Shown here: in pieces, positions 1 to 8,531 of the stretch
How the letters are laid out: each line of letters starts with the position of its first letter
Position numbering within the stretch: position 1 is the first letter of the stretch
Assembly: GCA_050260515.1 (NCBI GenBank)
Contig: JBLNCI010000043.1
Coordinates: 1 to 64,000 of the forward strand
DNA: 64,000 bases
Reading direction: 5' to 3'
Source of the DNA: DATJIG01 sp050260515
GTDB taxonomy: Bacteria; Pseudomonadota; Alphaproteobacteria; SMXQ01
Position numbers and translations under genes: made by a program
Notes under the pieces: model-generated
Seen by the model: only the letters and a program-made list of their open reading frames with translations
Database searches by the model: none
What the model was told of the DNA's origin: nothing

Positions 1-70
1 TCCCCCCCCGCCTGGGGGGGTGTGGGTGGGGGGGGGGGCCAATACCCCGCGTTGCGATCCCCTCACCCAA

Positions 71-93
71 CCCTCTCCCCGACGGGGAGAGGG
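71..93. repeat. Perfect hairpin repeat, CCTCTCCCC type
   Basis: A 10-bp perfect inverted repeat (CCCTCTCCCC / GGGGAGAGGG) with a 3-base loop, set in the phrase CTCACCCAACCCTCTCC. The same hairpin core recurs near 44760, 48838, 48928, 48987 and 49076, so it belongs to a dispersed intergenic repeat family. The bases before it (1-40) are a low-complexity C/G run. No gene is visible before 673. Confidence 0.8.
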
Positions 94-104
94 CAAAGAA
101 AAAC

Positions 105-577
105 CGCCTCTCGGCGACTTTCCACAGCCCCCGCCCGAACCGGCCCAGACTTTCCACAGCCCCCTTGTGCCGCTTTTTACGTGCGCGCAGATTGACCGCA
201 TCGCGACAAGCGAGGGGAGCTATTGCGCATAGCGACCCTGGTTCGAGCGAAGAAGCCGCGAGCGATGGCCTCCGACAACGAGGACGGCCGCGGTGGATGA
301 GTGAGTTGAGAGGCAACGGCGCTTCCCCTTCGGGTCGCGACGCACTTCTCTTTCGGTACCGATAGCAACAGCGTCGCGATCCGCGACCGAGGAAGCAATC
401 GGCGGCGTCGGCTACGCTTTAAAGGCAGCGTGGCACCCTGCCGACCCTCGTGGAGAAGGTAAAAAGTGGATTTCGCTGATCCGCTGACGACGACGTGTGT
501 CTACGCGACGGGTAGCTCCCGAGACGCAGACCACCGGCCCCTCACCAGCCCGCTCCCGGGTCACTCCGGGAGCGGGC
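105..577. repeat. Long non-coding element, copy 1
   Basis: This block of about 470 bases is shared with 50640-51143. Conserved phrases appear in the same order in both: CTTTCCACAGCCCCCTT, GCGACAAGCGAGGGGAGCTA, GACAACGAGGACGGCCGCGG, GAGAGGCAACGGCGCTTCCC, CTGACGACGACGTGTGTC and CCACCGGCCCCTCACCAGCC. The copies differ by insertions and substitutions between these blocks, so no reading frame is kept through both. That argues against a protein. Both copies end in a strong hairpin. The element could be a structured RNA, a terminator-bearing transcript end or a non-autonomous mobile sequence; its function is unknown. Confidence 0.75.
548..577. other. 12-bp terminal hairpin of element copy 1
   Basis: Arms at 548-559 (GCCCGCTCCCGG) and 566-577 (CCGGGAGCGGGC) pair perfectly around a 6-base loop. 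Copy 2 has an 11-bp stem at the same place with a different loop and one fewer C:G pair, and pairing is preserved. No T-run follows on either strand, so this is not a canonical intrinsic terminator. Confidence 0.8.
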
Positions 578-593
578 GCGGGCCATCCCGGAC

Positions 594-635
594 AATCAGG
601 AGAGACATGCTCGGAATCAGGAGAGACATGCTCGG
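594..635. repeat. Exact 21-bp tandem duplication
   Basis: Two head-to-tail identical 21-base units (594-614 and 615-635) begin AATCAGGAGAGACATGC. Each unit holds a Shine-Dalgarno-like AGGAGA followed by ATG, but no protein-like reading frame continues from either ATG. I read it as a recent slippage or tandem duplication in non-coding DNA. Confidence 0.85.
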
Positions 636-672
636 AGAGAGATTCAGCGAGACGCGGCGCACAACGACCGGT

Positions 673-945
673 TCAGGGAGAGTGCCGCCGGCTGGGCCGC
701 GGCAACGTCACCGCAGGAGGAGTTGGATGAATCTCGCACACGGTCGGCTGGGCATGCGACCGCGTCTCCGCCGCATTGGCGAGGTTCTCGTAGTCCTGGG
801 CGATCTGCAGAAGCATCGAGCGGCACGTGGTGTCGCTCACGCTCTCTGCGGCCTCGCGCAGCTCGGCGGCTTTCATTCGGAACCGCCGCGCCCGTTCCCT
901 GCTGAACTCGTGCAACCGTGCGCTCTCAGGCCGCCGTACTGGCAA
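673..945 (-). CDS. Small helical protein of unknown function
   Basis: I do not recognise a characterised family. The frame encodes up to 90 residues. Its middle reads like a real amphipathic helical hairpin: RMKAAELREAAESVSD, then CRSMLLQIAQDYENLANAAE. This resembles short hypothetical proteins common in alphaproteobacteria that carry an 'A-E-L-R...A-x-D-Y-E-x-L-A' pattern, which is a recollection and not a search. The start is unsure. The open frame begins at a TTG (945), with AGGGCAGG just before it, while the first ATG is internal at 879 and would cut into the conserved-looking part. The proline-rich tail after about residue 70 looks non-conserved. No operon partner; the next gene at 1091 is divergent. 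Confidence 0.5.
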   Translation of the reverse strand: MPVRRPESARLHEFSRERARRFRMKAAELREAAESVSDTTCRSMLLQIAQDYENLANAAETRSHAQPTVCEIHPTPPAVTLPRPSRRHSP

Positions 946-1090
946 CCTGCCCTGACGTTACGCTACGCTCCCGTGCCCGCAGACTAGACACGGGTCGTCC
1001 ATAAGACTCAGTGAACGATCTGTGACATCGGCGGGGCACGCTGACACACGGTATTGAGACACAAGGGTATCGGGACACAAGGCATCGGGC

Positions 1091-2116
1091 ATGGCGAAAC
1101 GTATGGCGACGGGCGACGAAGCCCAGATCAAGCGCAAGAAGTTCCGGGCCCTGCTCGCCCGCAACCGGCTCACCGTCATGCCGGGCGGCTTCAGCCCGAT
1201 GTACGCGCGCCTCGCCCAGGAGGCCGGCTACGAGTGCTTTTTCCTCGCCGGATCGCAGCTCTCGGCCTTCCTCTACGGCCTTCCCGACAACGGTCTGATC
1301 GGATTGCGCGACGTCGTCGACCATGCCCGCCACATCGCGGCGCGGACCGACATCCCGATCCTCATCGACTGCGACACCGGCTTCGGCAATGCCGTCAACG
1401 TCCACTACACGGTGCAGGAGTGCATCCGCGCGGGCGTCGCCGGGCTCCAGATCGAGGACCAGGAGGCGCCGAAGAAGTCGGGCACGCTCGCCGGCCGCCG
1501 CTGCGTCCCCATCGAGGAGGCGGTCGGCAAATACCGCGCCGCGGTCGCCGCACGCGACGAGCTCGACCCGTCGTTCGTGATCTGCGCGCGATGCGACGTG
1601 CTCGGCGCCGAGGGCGGCTCGTTCGAGGACGCGCTCGAGCGTTGCATCGCCTACGTCAAGGATGGAGGAGTCGACTTCGTGTGGCTCAACTCGGTCGAGA
1701 CGCGCGAGCAGCTCCGCGAGGCGTGCCGCAGGATCCCGGCGCCGGTGCTGGCGATCTGGGCGGGACACGACGCGCCGCCCTCCCACGCCGAGTACGAGAA
1801 GCTCGGGCTTCGCATCGTCCTCTATCCGACGATGACGTCGAACGCGGGAATCCAGGCGGCGTGGCAGTTGCTCAACGACCTCCGCGCGGACGGCAACACC
1901 GCGCTGAGTGCGTGGCGGCGGGACGCCGACGCCAGCCGCTGGGGCCGCGTCGATCGCCGGAAGCTGCTCAACACCGACAAGATCAAGGAGATCGAGCGCG
2001 AATTCCTGCCGAAAGGGCAGCAGCGCAAGTACAGCGGCACGTGGGGGCACAACACGGCGTTCAGCGGAACCATTCCCGAAAAGCGCAAACCATCGCCCAA
2101 GAACAAGCGCACATGA
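1091..2116 (+). CDS. Isocitrate lyase/PEP mutase superfamily enzyme
   Basis: A 341-residue TIM-barrel enzyme of the ICL/PEPM superfamily, whose members cleave or rearrange C-C or P-C bonds of 2-oxo and hydroxy acids using Mg2+. The Mg-binding signature DCDTGFGN lies at about 93-100, followed by QIEDQ (120-124) and KKSG (128-131). The last replaces the KKCGH catalytic loop of true isocitrate and methylisocitrate lyases, so the catalytic Cys is a Ser here. Oxaloacetate decarboxylase or a phosphonopyruvate-type enzyme is therefore as likely as a lyase, and the substrate cannot be fixed from sequence. The basic C-terminal tail (about 300-341) is an extension. The stop overlaps the next start by 4 bases (ATGA), so the pair is probably translationally coupled. 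Confidence 0.85.
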   Translation: MAKRMATGDEAQIKRKKFRALLARNRLTVMPGGFSPMYARLAQEAGYECFFLAGSQLSAFLYGLPDNGLIGLRDVVDHARHIAARTDIPILIDCDTGFGNAVNVHYTVQECIRAGVAGLQIEDQEAPKKSGTLAGRRCVPIEEAVGKYRAAVAARDELDPSFVICARCDVLGAEGGSFEDALERCIAYVKDGGVDFVWLNSVETREQLREACRRIPAPVLAIWAGHDAPPSHAEYEKLGLRIVLYPTMTSNAGIQAAWQLLNDLRADGNTALSAWRRDADASRWGRVDRRKLLNTDKIKEIEREFLPKGQQRKYSGTWGHNTAFSGTIPEKRKPSPKNKRT

Positions 2117-2772
2117 CGGACGCTGCGTCGCGCCGGATGTCCGCGACGCCGGTCCCGCTCTGGATCAAGCTCGCCTACCTCGCGTTCCTGGGCGTGCTCG
2201 TGCCGGTCTACTGGCGCGCTTACGGGCCGCAGAACTTCCTGTGGTTCTCGGACGTCGCGCTGTTCTCGATCGCCGCGGCCGTCGTCGTCGAGCGCCCGGC
2301 GTGGCTGCGGCCGGCGCTGGTCGGCATGGTCGCCGTCGGCGTGCTGCCGCTGGAGATCATGTGGTGCGTGGACTTCGTCACCGGCGCGCAGTTCACCGGT
2401 CTCACCGCGTACATGTTCGACGAGCGCGCGACGTACCTCAAGGCGCTGTCGCTGTTCCACCTCGCGCTGCCGCCGACGACGATCTGGCTGCTGTGGCGCC
2501 ACGGCTACGATCGCCGGTCGTTGGTGCGCCAGACGGTCCTCGTCTGGATCGTGCTGCCGCTGACGTACCTGATCGCCGACCCCGCCCTCAACATCAACTG
2601 GGCGTTCGGACCGGGAAACGAACCGCAGCGGACGATTCCGCCCCTGCTCTACCTCGCTCTGGAGATGGTCGCGATCCCCGCGTTCGTGCTGTTTCCCACC
2701 GATTGGATTCTGCGACGGCTATTCCGCCCCGCGTATACTGGCGGCCCCTCACGTCCCGGAGAGCTGCAGTGA
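2113..2772 (+). CDS. Six-helix integral membrane protein, unknown function
   Basis: This 219-residue protein is made almost wholly of hydrophobic segments (first near residues 15-33, then about five more) joined by short loops. Recognisable phrases are ALSLFHLALPP, the WLLWRHGYDRR loop, and a late LIADPALNINWAFGPG loop. They resemble an uncharacterised inner-membrane family, but I cannot attach a function. ATG at 2113 was chosen because it overlaps the upstream stop (ATGA). The 3' end in turn overlaps the ABC transporter start (GTGA), so the gene sits in a coupled three-gene operon. Its role may relate to the same substrate or to the transporter, but nothing in the sequence shows that. Confidence 0.8.
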   Translation: MTDAASRRMSATPVPLWIKLAYLAFLGVLVPVYWRAYGPQNFLWFSDVALFSIAAAVVVERPAWLRPALVGMVAVGVLPLEIMWCVDFVTGAQFTGLTAYMFDERATYLKALSLFHLALPPTTIWLLWRHGYDRRSLVRQTVLVWIVLPLTYLIADPALNINWAFGPGNEPQRTIPPLLYLALEMVAIPAFVLFPTDWILRRLFRPAYTGGPSRPGELQ

Positions 2773-4595
2773 GCGATACCTCTGGCCATCGCGGCGCCGA
2801 CGTCGCTGCGGCGATCCGCCGCGAGGCCGCGACGCGCGGCAAGAGCCGCAACATCCGCGTGCTGATCCGGCTGGTGCCGTTCATGGCGCCGTACCGCGGA
2901 TTGATGGCGCTCGCCGGCGTGTTCCTGCTGACCGCGGCGTTCGCGGCACTCGCGGTCCCCGCCGGCGTCCGCCAGATGATCGACCACGGATTCTCGCGCG
3001 AGAACGCCGGCCTCATCGACCGCTACTTCCTGCTGATGCTGGCGGTGGCGCTGGTGCTCGGGATGGCCACCGCGGCCCGCTACTACTGCGTGACGTGGCT
3101 CGGCGAGCGCATCGTCGCCGACATCCGCAAGGCGGTGTACGACCACGTGCTCGAGCTGAGCCCGGCGTTCTTCGAGGTGACGCGGACCGGCGAGGTGCTG
3201 TCGCGCATCACGACGGACACGACGCTGATCCAGAGCGCCGTCGGCTCCAGCGTATCGATCGCGCTTCGCAACTTCGTGCTGCTGGTCGGCGGACTGATCA
3301 TGCTGACCATCACCAGCGCGAAGCTGACCGGCCTCGTCGTGCTCGCCCTTCCCGCGGTCGTCGTGCCGCTGATCCTCCTCGGCCGCCGCGTCCGCCGTCT
3401 CGCGCGCAACAGCCAGGACCGCGTCGCGGACATCAGCGCCTACGCCGCCGAGAGCCTCGGCGCGATCCAGACCCTGCAGTCGTTCACCCACGAGCGGATC
3501 GACCGCAAGCGGTTCGGCGACGCGGTCGGCGAGGTGTTCGCCGCCGCCGTGCGGCGCGTCCGGATGCGCGCGCTGCTGACCGCGCTGATCATCATGCTGG
3601 TGTTCAGCGGCATCGTCGGCGTGCTGTGGGTCGGCGCGCAATCGGTGCTCGCCGGCACCATGACCGCGGGCGAGCTCAGCCAGTTCATCCTCTACTCGGT
3701 CATGGTCGCGACCAGCACCGGCGCTCTGTCCGAGATCTGGGGCGAGGTGCAGCAGACGGCCGGCGCCGCCGAACGGCTCGTCGAGCTGCTCGGGGTTCGG
3801 CCGCAGATCACGGCGCCCGCCGATCCGGTCGCGATGCCGCAGCCGCCGGTCGGCTCGGTCGCCTTCGAGCACGTCACCTTCGAGTATCCGATGCGGCCCG
3901 GTGTGTCGGCGCTCAACGATTTCTCGCTCTCGATCCGTCCCGGAGAAACCGTCGCGCTGGTCGGGCCGTCCGGGGCCGGAAAGAGCACGGTGTTCGCGCT
4001 CCTGCAGCGCTTCTACGACCCGCAGCACGGGCGCGTTCTCGTCGACGGCGTCGATGTCCGCACGGCCGACCCGCGCGACGTCCGCGCCCGGATGGCGCTG
4101 GTCCCGCAGGACACGGTCATCTTCGGCGACACGGCGCGCGAGAACGTCCGCTACGGCCGTCCCGATGCGACGGAGGGCGACATTCGCGCCGCGGCCGAGG
4201 CGGCGCAGGCCGCCGAGTTCATCGACCGCTTGCCCGACGGCTACGATACGTACGTGGGCGAGCGCGGGGTCGCGCTCTCCGGCGGGCAGCGCCAGCGCAT
4301 CGCCGTCGCGCGCGCTATTTTGCGCGATGCGCCGATCCTGCTCCTCGACGAGGCGACCAGCTCGCTCGATGCCGAAAGCGAGCGGCTGGTCCAGAAGGCG
4401 CTCGAGCAGTTGATGAAGAACCGCACGACAATCGTCGTCGCCCACCGGCTGGCGACGGTGCAGAAGGCGGATAGAATTGTCGTCATGGATCAAGGGCGCA
4501 TCGTCGCGGAAGGGACCCACGACCAGCTCGTGGCGGCGGGCGGGCTCTACGCCCACCTCGCCCGGCTGCAGTTCGTCGCCCATGCCGCCGAATAG
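2769..4595 (+). CDS. ABC exporter half-transporter, MsbA/ABCB type
   Basis: A 608-residue fused permease-ATPase. About six membrane helices lie in residues 35-320, followed by a nucleotide-binding domain. Visible motifs are Walker A GPSGAGKST starting at residue 399, signature LSGGQ at 503-507, Walker B LLLDEATS with D527 and E528, and the switch His in VVAHRLATV. Fused half-transporters of this kind homodimerise and flip lipids, peptides or drugs outward across the inner membrane. The substrate is not predictable. Start: GTG at 2769 overlaps the previous TGA, with GGAGAG 6 bases upstream. No longer upstream extension is protein-like, since that frame before 2769 is a shadow of the neighbour. 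It is third in the coupled operon that begins at 1091. Confidence 0.93.
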   Translation: MSDTSGHRGADVAAAIRREAATRGKSRNIRVLIRLVPFMAPYRGLMALAGVFLLTAAFAALAVPAGVRQMIDHGFSRENAGLIDRYFLLMLAVALVLGMATAARYYCVTWLGERIVADIRKAVYDHVLELSPAFFEVTRTGEVLSRITTDTTLIQSAVGSSVSIALRNFVLLVGGLIMLTITSAKLTGLVVLALPAVVVPLILLGRRVRRLARNSQDRVADISAYAAESLGAIQTLQSFTHERIDRKRFGDAVGEVFAAAVRRVRMRALLTALIIMLVFSGIVGVLWVGAQSVLAGTMTAGELSQFILYSVMVATSTGALSEIWGEVQQTAGAAERLVELLGVRPQITAPADPVAMPQPPVGSVAFEHVTFEYPMRPGVSALNDFSLSIRPGETVALVGPSGAGKSTVFALLQRFYDPQHGRVLVDGVDVRTADPRDVRARMALVPQDTVIFGDTARENVRYGRPDATEGDIRAAAEAAQAAEFIDRLPDGYDTYVGERGVALSGGQRQRIAVARAILRDAPILLLDEATSSLDAESERLVQKALEQLMKNRTTIVVAHRLATVQKADRIVVMDQGRIVAEGTHDQLVAAGGLYAHLARLQFVAHAAE

Positions 4596-4640
4596 TCGCC
4601 GCCCCAGTGATCGCCGCGGAATAAGAAGAGGAGTCGCTCA

Positions 4641-5126
4641 ATGCCTTCGTTCGACGTCGTATCCAAGACCGAGCACGCCGAGGTCGACAACGCGATCAAC
4701 GGCGCCATGCGCGAGATCGGCACGCGCTACGATTTCAAGGGCAGCAACTGCACGATCGAGCGCGCGGAAGACGTCATCACCATGCGCGCCGACGACGACA
4801 TGAAGCTCCGTCAGATGCAGGAGCTCCTGAAGGGCTACTTCGTGCGCCGCAAGGTCGACCCCAACGCGCTCGATTTCCAGAAGCCCGAGGCGGCCTCGGG
4901 CAACACGCTGCGGCAGACGGTCGTCATCAAGCAGGGCATCGAGCGCGAGCTCGCGCAGAAGATCGTCAAGGCGATCAAGGAATCGAAGCTGAAGGTCCAG
5001 GTGGCGATCCAGGGCCCCGAGCTACGCGTGTCCGGCAAGAAACGCGACGACCTGCAGGCGGCGATCGCCCTCATCAAGGCGCAGGGAATCACCCACCCGC
5101 TGCAGTACGTGAACTTCAGGGACTGA
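4641..5126 (+). CDS. yajQ: YajQ family nucleotide-binding protein
   Basis: This is a full-length (161 residues) YajQ/DUF520 protein. Family hallmarks are the opening MPSFDVVSKTE, the RYDFKGSN segment near residues 29-36, and the closing HPLQYVNFRD. The family has two ferredoxin-like domains and binds nucleotides; a member in Xanthomonas binds cyclic di-GMP and acts as a regulator. A cytoplasmic RNA- or nucleotide-binding role is the safe description. An AGAAGAGGAG Shine-Dalgarno region precedes the ATG. It stands 45 bases after the ABC transporter and may be cotranscribed, but it is usually found alone. Confidence 0.93.
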   Translation: MPSFDVVSKTEHAEVDNAINGAMREIGTRYDFKGSNCTIERAEDVITMRADDDMKLRQMQELLKGYFVRRKVDPNALDFQKPEAASGNTLRQTVVIKQGIERELAQKIVKAIKESKLKVQVAIQGPELRVSGKKRDDLQAAIALIKAQGITHPLQYVNFRD

Positions 5127-5276
5127 GGGACGCGCCGGGCCCTTCGACGGATTGCCGGCTCCCACTGACTATGGCGGAGGCGCGATCGGTTTATTGCACC
5201 GCGGCCGATTAAGGTTCCTAATGAGCGGCAACGCCCGGGAAACATCGGGCGGCACACGACAGGGCAAGGGGGAAAC

Positions 5277-5948
5277 ATGTCTGCGGATGAGATCATTCTC
5301 GCGTATCTCGGCCGGCGCATCAGCCGCCGGGAGTTCACCGACCGTCTCCGCAATCTCGGCGTCACCGCCGGCGCCGCCGTCGCTTTCGGAGACCTGCTGG
5401 CGGGATGCACCTGGACCGAGTCCTCCGACGGCAGCGGCGACATGGTCGTGGACATGCCCCGGGCCTTATCGCCGTCGGAGTTCACGACGGTCCAGGCGAT
5501 CGCCGGTCGCATCGTGCCGACGACGGACACGCCCGGCGCGATCGAGGCCGGCGCCGCCGACTACATCGATTTCGCCCTCGCCGATCCGTACAAGGCGCAG
5601 CTCGCCCGCTATCAGCGTGGCGTCGCACAGCTCGACACCCATTGCCGAGCGGCGTTCGGAAAACCTTTCGCCGAGCTCGCGCCCGAGCAGCAGGACCAAG
5701 TGCTTGAGGAGCTGGAAAGCGGCAAGATCGCCGAAGTGGCGGACGGGCCGCAGTTTTTCGAGCTGGTGCGCCGCCACACCATGGAAGGCTTCTTCTGCGA
5801 GCCCTACTACGGCGGCAACCGCAATCTTGTCGGCTGGACGCTGGTGAATTTTCCGGGCCAGCGCTACGGCTATCCCGATCCATACATCAACCGCGTCATC
5901 GATCTGCCGCCGGTCGCCAGCAACCGGCCGCCGCGGAAGGAGGCCTGA
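5277..5948 (+). CDS. Gluconate 2-dehydrogenase subunit 3 family protein
   Basis: A 223-residue exported small subunit of a membrane-associated flavin dehydrogenase. The N terminus carries a Tat-like RRISRREF (residues 13-20), a hydrophobic stretch, then LLAGC, which reads as a lipobox with Cys near 43. The protein may therefore be a lipoprotein as well as a Tat substrate. The mature part has the family's helical text (TTVQAIAGRIVPTTDTPGA, IDFALADPY, NLVGWTLVNFPG). In this family the small subunit escorts the cofactor-loaded GMC subunit through the Tat system. That GMC gene follows after 3 bases, and its Shine-Dalgarno lies inside this gene's last codons. A GGGGG run precedes the ATG. No cytochrome c subunit gene is adjacent. 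Confidence 0.88.
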   Translation: MSADEIILAYLGRRISRREFTDRLRNLGVTAGAAVAFGDLLAGCTWTESSDGSGDMVVDMPRALSPSEFTTVQAIAGRIVPTTDTPGAIEAGAADYIDFALADPYKAQLARYQRGVAQLDTHCRAAFGKPFAELAPEQQDQVLEELESGKIAEVADGPQFFELVRRHTMEGFFCEPYYGGNRNLVGWTLVNFPGQRYGYPDPYINRVIDLPPVASNRPPRKEA

Positions 5949-5951
5949 GCC

Positions 5952-7637
5952 ATGGCCGACCGGATCGCGGACGTTTGCATCATCGGCGTGGGCGCCGTCG
6001 GCGGCATCCTCGCCAAGGAACTCGGCAGCGCGGGGCTGGACGTCGTCGCCTTCGAGCGCGGCGCATCTCTGACGCGCGAAGACTACGGCGTGCGGGACTC
6101 GATCCGCTTCGTCACCCGCGCGGCGCTGGTCGACTGGGCGCGGCACGAGCCGGTGACGTTCCGCCGCACGCCCGACGAGCGCGCGGCGGTGCGTTATCCG
6201 ACAGTGAACGCGGTGGGCGGCCAGATGCTGCATTGGACCGGCCAAGCGGCCCGCTTCGCCCCCGCCGACTTCAAGGTCTACACCAACGAGATCGCAAGCG
6301 GCGTCGCCGAGCGCGCCAAGGCCGATCTCACCGGCTACGACATCCACGATTGGCCGATCGGCTACGACGACCTCGAGCCCTGGTACGAACGTTTCGAGTG
6401 GGAGTTCGGCGTTTCCGGAACGTCCGGCGGGAATCCGTTCGCCGCGCCGATGAAGCGCGACTACCCGCTGCCGCCGCTCCGTCGCAGCGCCAAGATGAAC
6501 CTGTTCGAATCCGGCTGTCAGAAGCTCGGCTACCATCCCTATCAGAGCGCGGCCGGGGTGCTCTCGCAGGATTATCAGCCGGCGGCGCCGCACGACTCGC
6601 GAATCGAGAAGCGGCAGGGCTGCGCGTACTGCGGCCACTGCAACGACTACGTGTGCCACGTCAACTCCAAGGCCGCGACGCTCTACACCACGGTTCCGGT
6701 CGCGGTGAAGACCGGCAAAGTCGATCTGCGCACCAACACCAAGGTGTTTCGGATCAACAGCGACGATTCCGGACGCGTGACAGGCGTGAGCTACTTCACG
6801 CCGGAGAAGGAGATCAAGGAGCAGCGCGCCAGGGTCGTCATCCTGTGCGGCTACACATTCGAGAACGCGCGTCTCCTGCTGCTGTCCGAATTCAAGGGCA
6901 GGAAGGGGCTTGCGAATTCGAGCGGCACCGTCGGCAAAGGACTGTTCGGCCACGGCGACGTGCGCGCGATCGGGCTATTCGACGATTACGTGATCAACAG
7001 CTTCATCGGTCCCAACTGCGCGGCGATCCGCATCGACGATTTCAACGGCAACAACTTCGACCACACCGGCCTCGGCTTCATCCGCGGTGCCGCAATGGGC
7101 TCGAGCGGCGACGGCGCGCCGGTGCAGCGCTACGACAATGCGCCGCCGGGGACGCGTCGTTGGGGCGGGGACTACAAGGGTTTTCTCGCCAAATACTACA
7201 CGCGCCAGTTCGAGGTGAACGCCGCGACCGAGACGCTGCCGCACCGCGACAACACCATCGACATCGATCCCGACCACAAGGACGAATGGGGTGTACCGGT
7301 CCCGCGCGTCACGTTCACCTTCCACCAGAACGAGCGCGCGCTGCAGCGCTACGTGGCACCGATCGGCGAGAAGATCATGAAGGCGGCCGGCGCGACGAAG
7401 GTGTGGTCGCGCGGACCCGCCAACGCCAATCGCTGGTCGGGCGGCACCCGCATGGGCAGCGATCCCAAGACGTCGGTGGTCAACGGCTATGGCCAGGCAC
7501 ACGACGTGCCCAACCTGTTCGTGATGGGCGCGTCGACGTTCCCGACGCTGACCAGCTATCCCGCCACGGCAACAATCGGCGCGATGGCCTACCGCACCGC
7601 GGAGTACATCAAGGCGCAGCGCGACTGGTTTGGCTGA
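5952..7637 (+). CDS. GMC-type FAD dehydrogenase, gluconate-dehydrogenase-like large subunit
   Basis: A 561-residue flavoprotein with an N-terminal dinucleotide fold (GVGAVGG, 12-18) and a C-terminal GMC substrate domain ending NLFVMGASTFPTLTSYPATAT. It has no signal peptide, which fits export piggyback on the Tat-bearing small subunit at 5277. A cysteine cluster at C224, C227, C230 and C235 could hold an iron-sulfur centre, as described for bacterial FAD-dependent glucose dehydrogenases. Odd point: the usual catalytic His before GTxRMG appears to be Arg494, and the usual Asn-Pro near the C terminus is Tyr536-Pro. Substrate (sugar, sugar acid or another alcohol) is open. A strong AAGGAGG lies 8 bases before the ATG. 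It converges on the minus-strand tauD-type gene, with 3 bases between the stops. Confidence 0.9.
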   Translation: MADRIADVCIIGVGAVGGILAKELGSAGLDVVAFERGASLTREDYGVRDSIRFVTRAALVDWARHEPVTFRRTPDERAAVRYPTVNAVGGQMLHWTGQAARFAPADFKVYTNEIASGVAERAKADLTGYDIHDWPIGYDDLEPWYERFEWEFGVSGTSGGNPFAAPMKRDYPLPPLRRSAKMNLFESGCQKLGYHPYQSAAGVLSQDYQPAAPHDSRIEKRQGCAYCGHCNDYVCHVNSKAATLYTTVPVAVKTGKVDLRTNTKVFRINSDDSGRVTGVSYFTPEKEIKEQRARVVILCGYTFENARLLLLSEFKGRKGLANSSGTVGKGLFGHGDVRAIGLFDDYVINSFIGPNCAAIRIDDFNGNNFDHTGLGFIRGAAMGSSGDGAPVQRYDNAPPGTRRWGGDYKGFLAKYYTRQFEVNAATETLPHRDNTIDIDPDHKDEWGVPVPRVTFTFHQNERALQRYVAPIGEKIMKAAGATKVWSRGPANANRWSGGTRMGSDPKTSVVNGYGQAHDVPNLFVMGASTFPTLTSYPATATIGAMAYRTAEYIKAQRDWFG

Positions 7638-7640
7638 GCG

Positions 7641-8522
7641 TTACGACGCCACGCGCGGCTGCTCCGTCGACCCCTCGAAGCCTGTGCCCTTGAGCGCGAT
7701 ACGGTGCATCAGACGCCGCTCGCCGTGGTAGTCGTTGAGCGCGTAGTGCCACACGGCACGGTTGTCCCAGAAGGCGATCGAGCCCTCGCGCCACTGGAAG
7801 CGGTAGGTGAACTCCGGACGCGCGGCGTGCTGGAACAGGAAGTCCAGCAGCGGCTTGCTCTCCTTTTCCGTCCAGCCCTCGAACCGCACGGTGTAGGTCG
7901 GATTCACGAACAGCAGACGCTTGCCGCTCTCGGGATGCAGCGGGGTCACCGGGTGCACCGCCTCGCGGGTCGCGAACCTGGCCTGGATCTCGGCCTTTTC
8001 GGCGGCGCTGACATCGCGATCCTTGGGCAGCGCCGCGAACGCCCGGGTCTTGGCGTGAACCGCGCGCAATCCGTTCAGAGTCTTTTTCAGGCCGTCCGAC
8101 AGCGCATCGTAGGCCGCGTACATGCTGGCGAACATGGTGTCGCCGCCGAACGGCGGCAGCTCGCGGGCAAGCAGCACCGATCCGAGCGGGCCGTGGGCGT
8201 CGAAGGAATGGTCGCTGTGCCAGTTGCCGCCGATGTTGCGGGTCTCCTCCGGCTCCTTGCGGACTTCGCAGATCTGCGGATAGCCGGGCACCTGCCCGAG
8301 CGACGCGGTCGGGTCGATGTCGGGCTCGCCGAATTTCGTCGCGAACGCGAGGTGCTGGGCCGGGGTGATGTTCTGGTCGCGGAAGAAGATGACGCCGTGC
8401 TCGGTGAGCGCGGTCCGGACCTCGCGCGTCGTGCGCTCGTCCATCGGCTGACGGAGGTTGCCGTGGATCTCGGCGCCGACGTTGGTCGAGACCTGGCGCA
8501 CGTCGATGGTGGTGTTGCGCAT
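7641..8522 (-). CDS. TauD/TfdA family Fe(II)/2-oxoglutarate dioxygenase
   Basis: A 293-residue cytoplasmic oxygenase. The iron-binding triad reads as H102 and D104 in NWHSDHSF plus H259 in NRAVWHY. Arg274 in LMHRIALKG is the likely 2-oxoglutarate anchor. Family members hydroxylate taurine, 2,4-D, alkyl sulfates and other small acids, often releasing a leaving group. Taurine itself is not demonstrated by the sequence. It is the last gene of a four-gene minus-strand run and starts 9 bases after the TctC-type gene, with AGGAGCGG before the ATG. The neighbouring Rieske oxygenase and ThDP enzyme suggest a catabolic route for an aromatic or substituted organic acid. Confidence 0.9.
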   Translation of the reverse strand: MRNTTIDVRQVSTNVGAEIHGNLRQPMDERTTREVRTALTEHGVIFFRDQNITPAQHLAFATKFGEPDIDPTASLGQVPGYPQICEVRKEPEETRNIGGNWHSDHSFDAHGPLGSVLLARELPPFGGDTMFASMYAAYDALSDGLKKTLNGLRAVHAKTRAFAALPKDRDVSAAEKAEIQARFATREAVHPVTPLHPESGKRLLFVNPTYTVRFEGWTEKESKPLLDFLFQHAARPEFTYRFQWREGSIAFWDNRAVWHYALNDYHGERRLMHRIALKGTGFEGSTEQPRVAS

Positions 8523-8531
8523 CGTCCGCTC

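Noticed and set aside
228..260. GGTTCGAGCGAAG, resembling a tRNA T-arm
   Set aside because: No acceptor stem, anticodon arm or CCA end can be drawn around it, and it is part of the non-coding element.
466..987. A 173-codon plus-strand frame near the window start
   Set aside because: It crosses the element end, the 21-bp tandem repeat and, antisense, the small gene at 673-945. It has no protein-like core.
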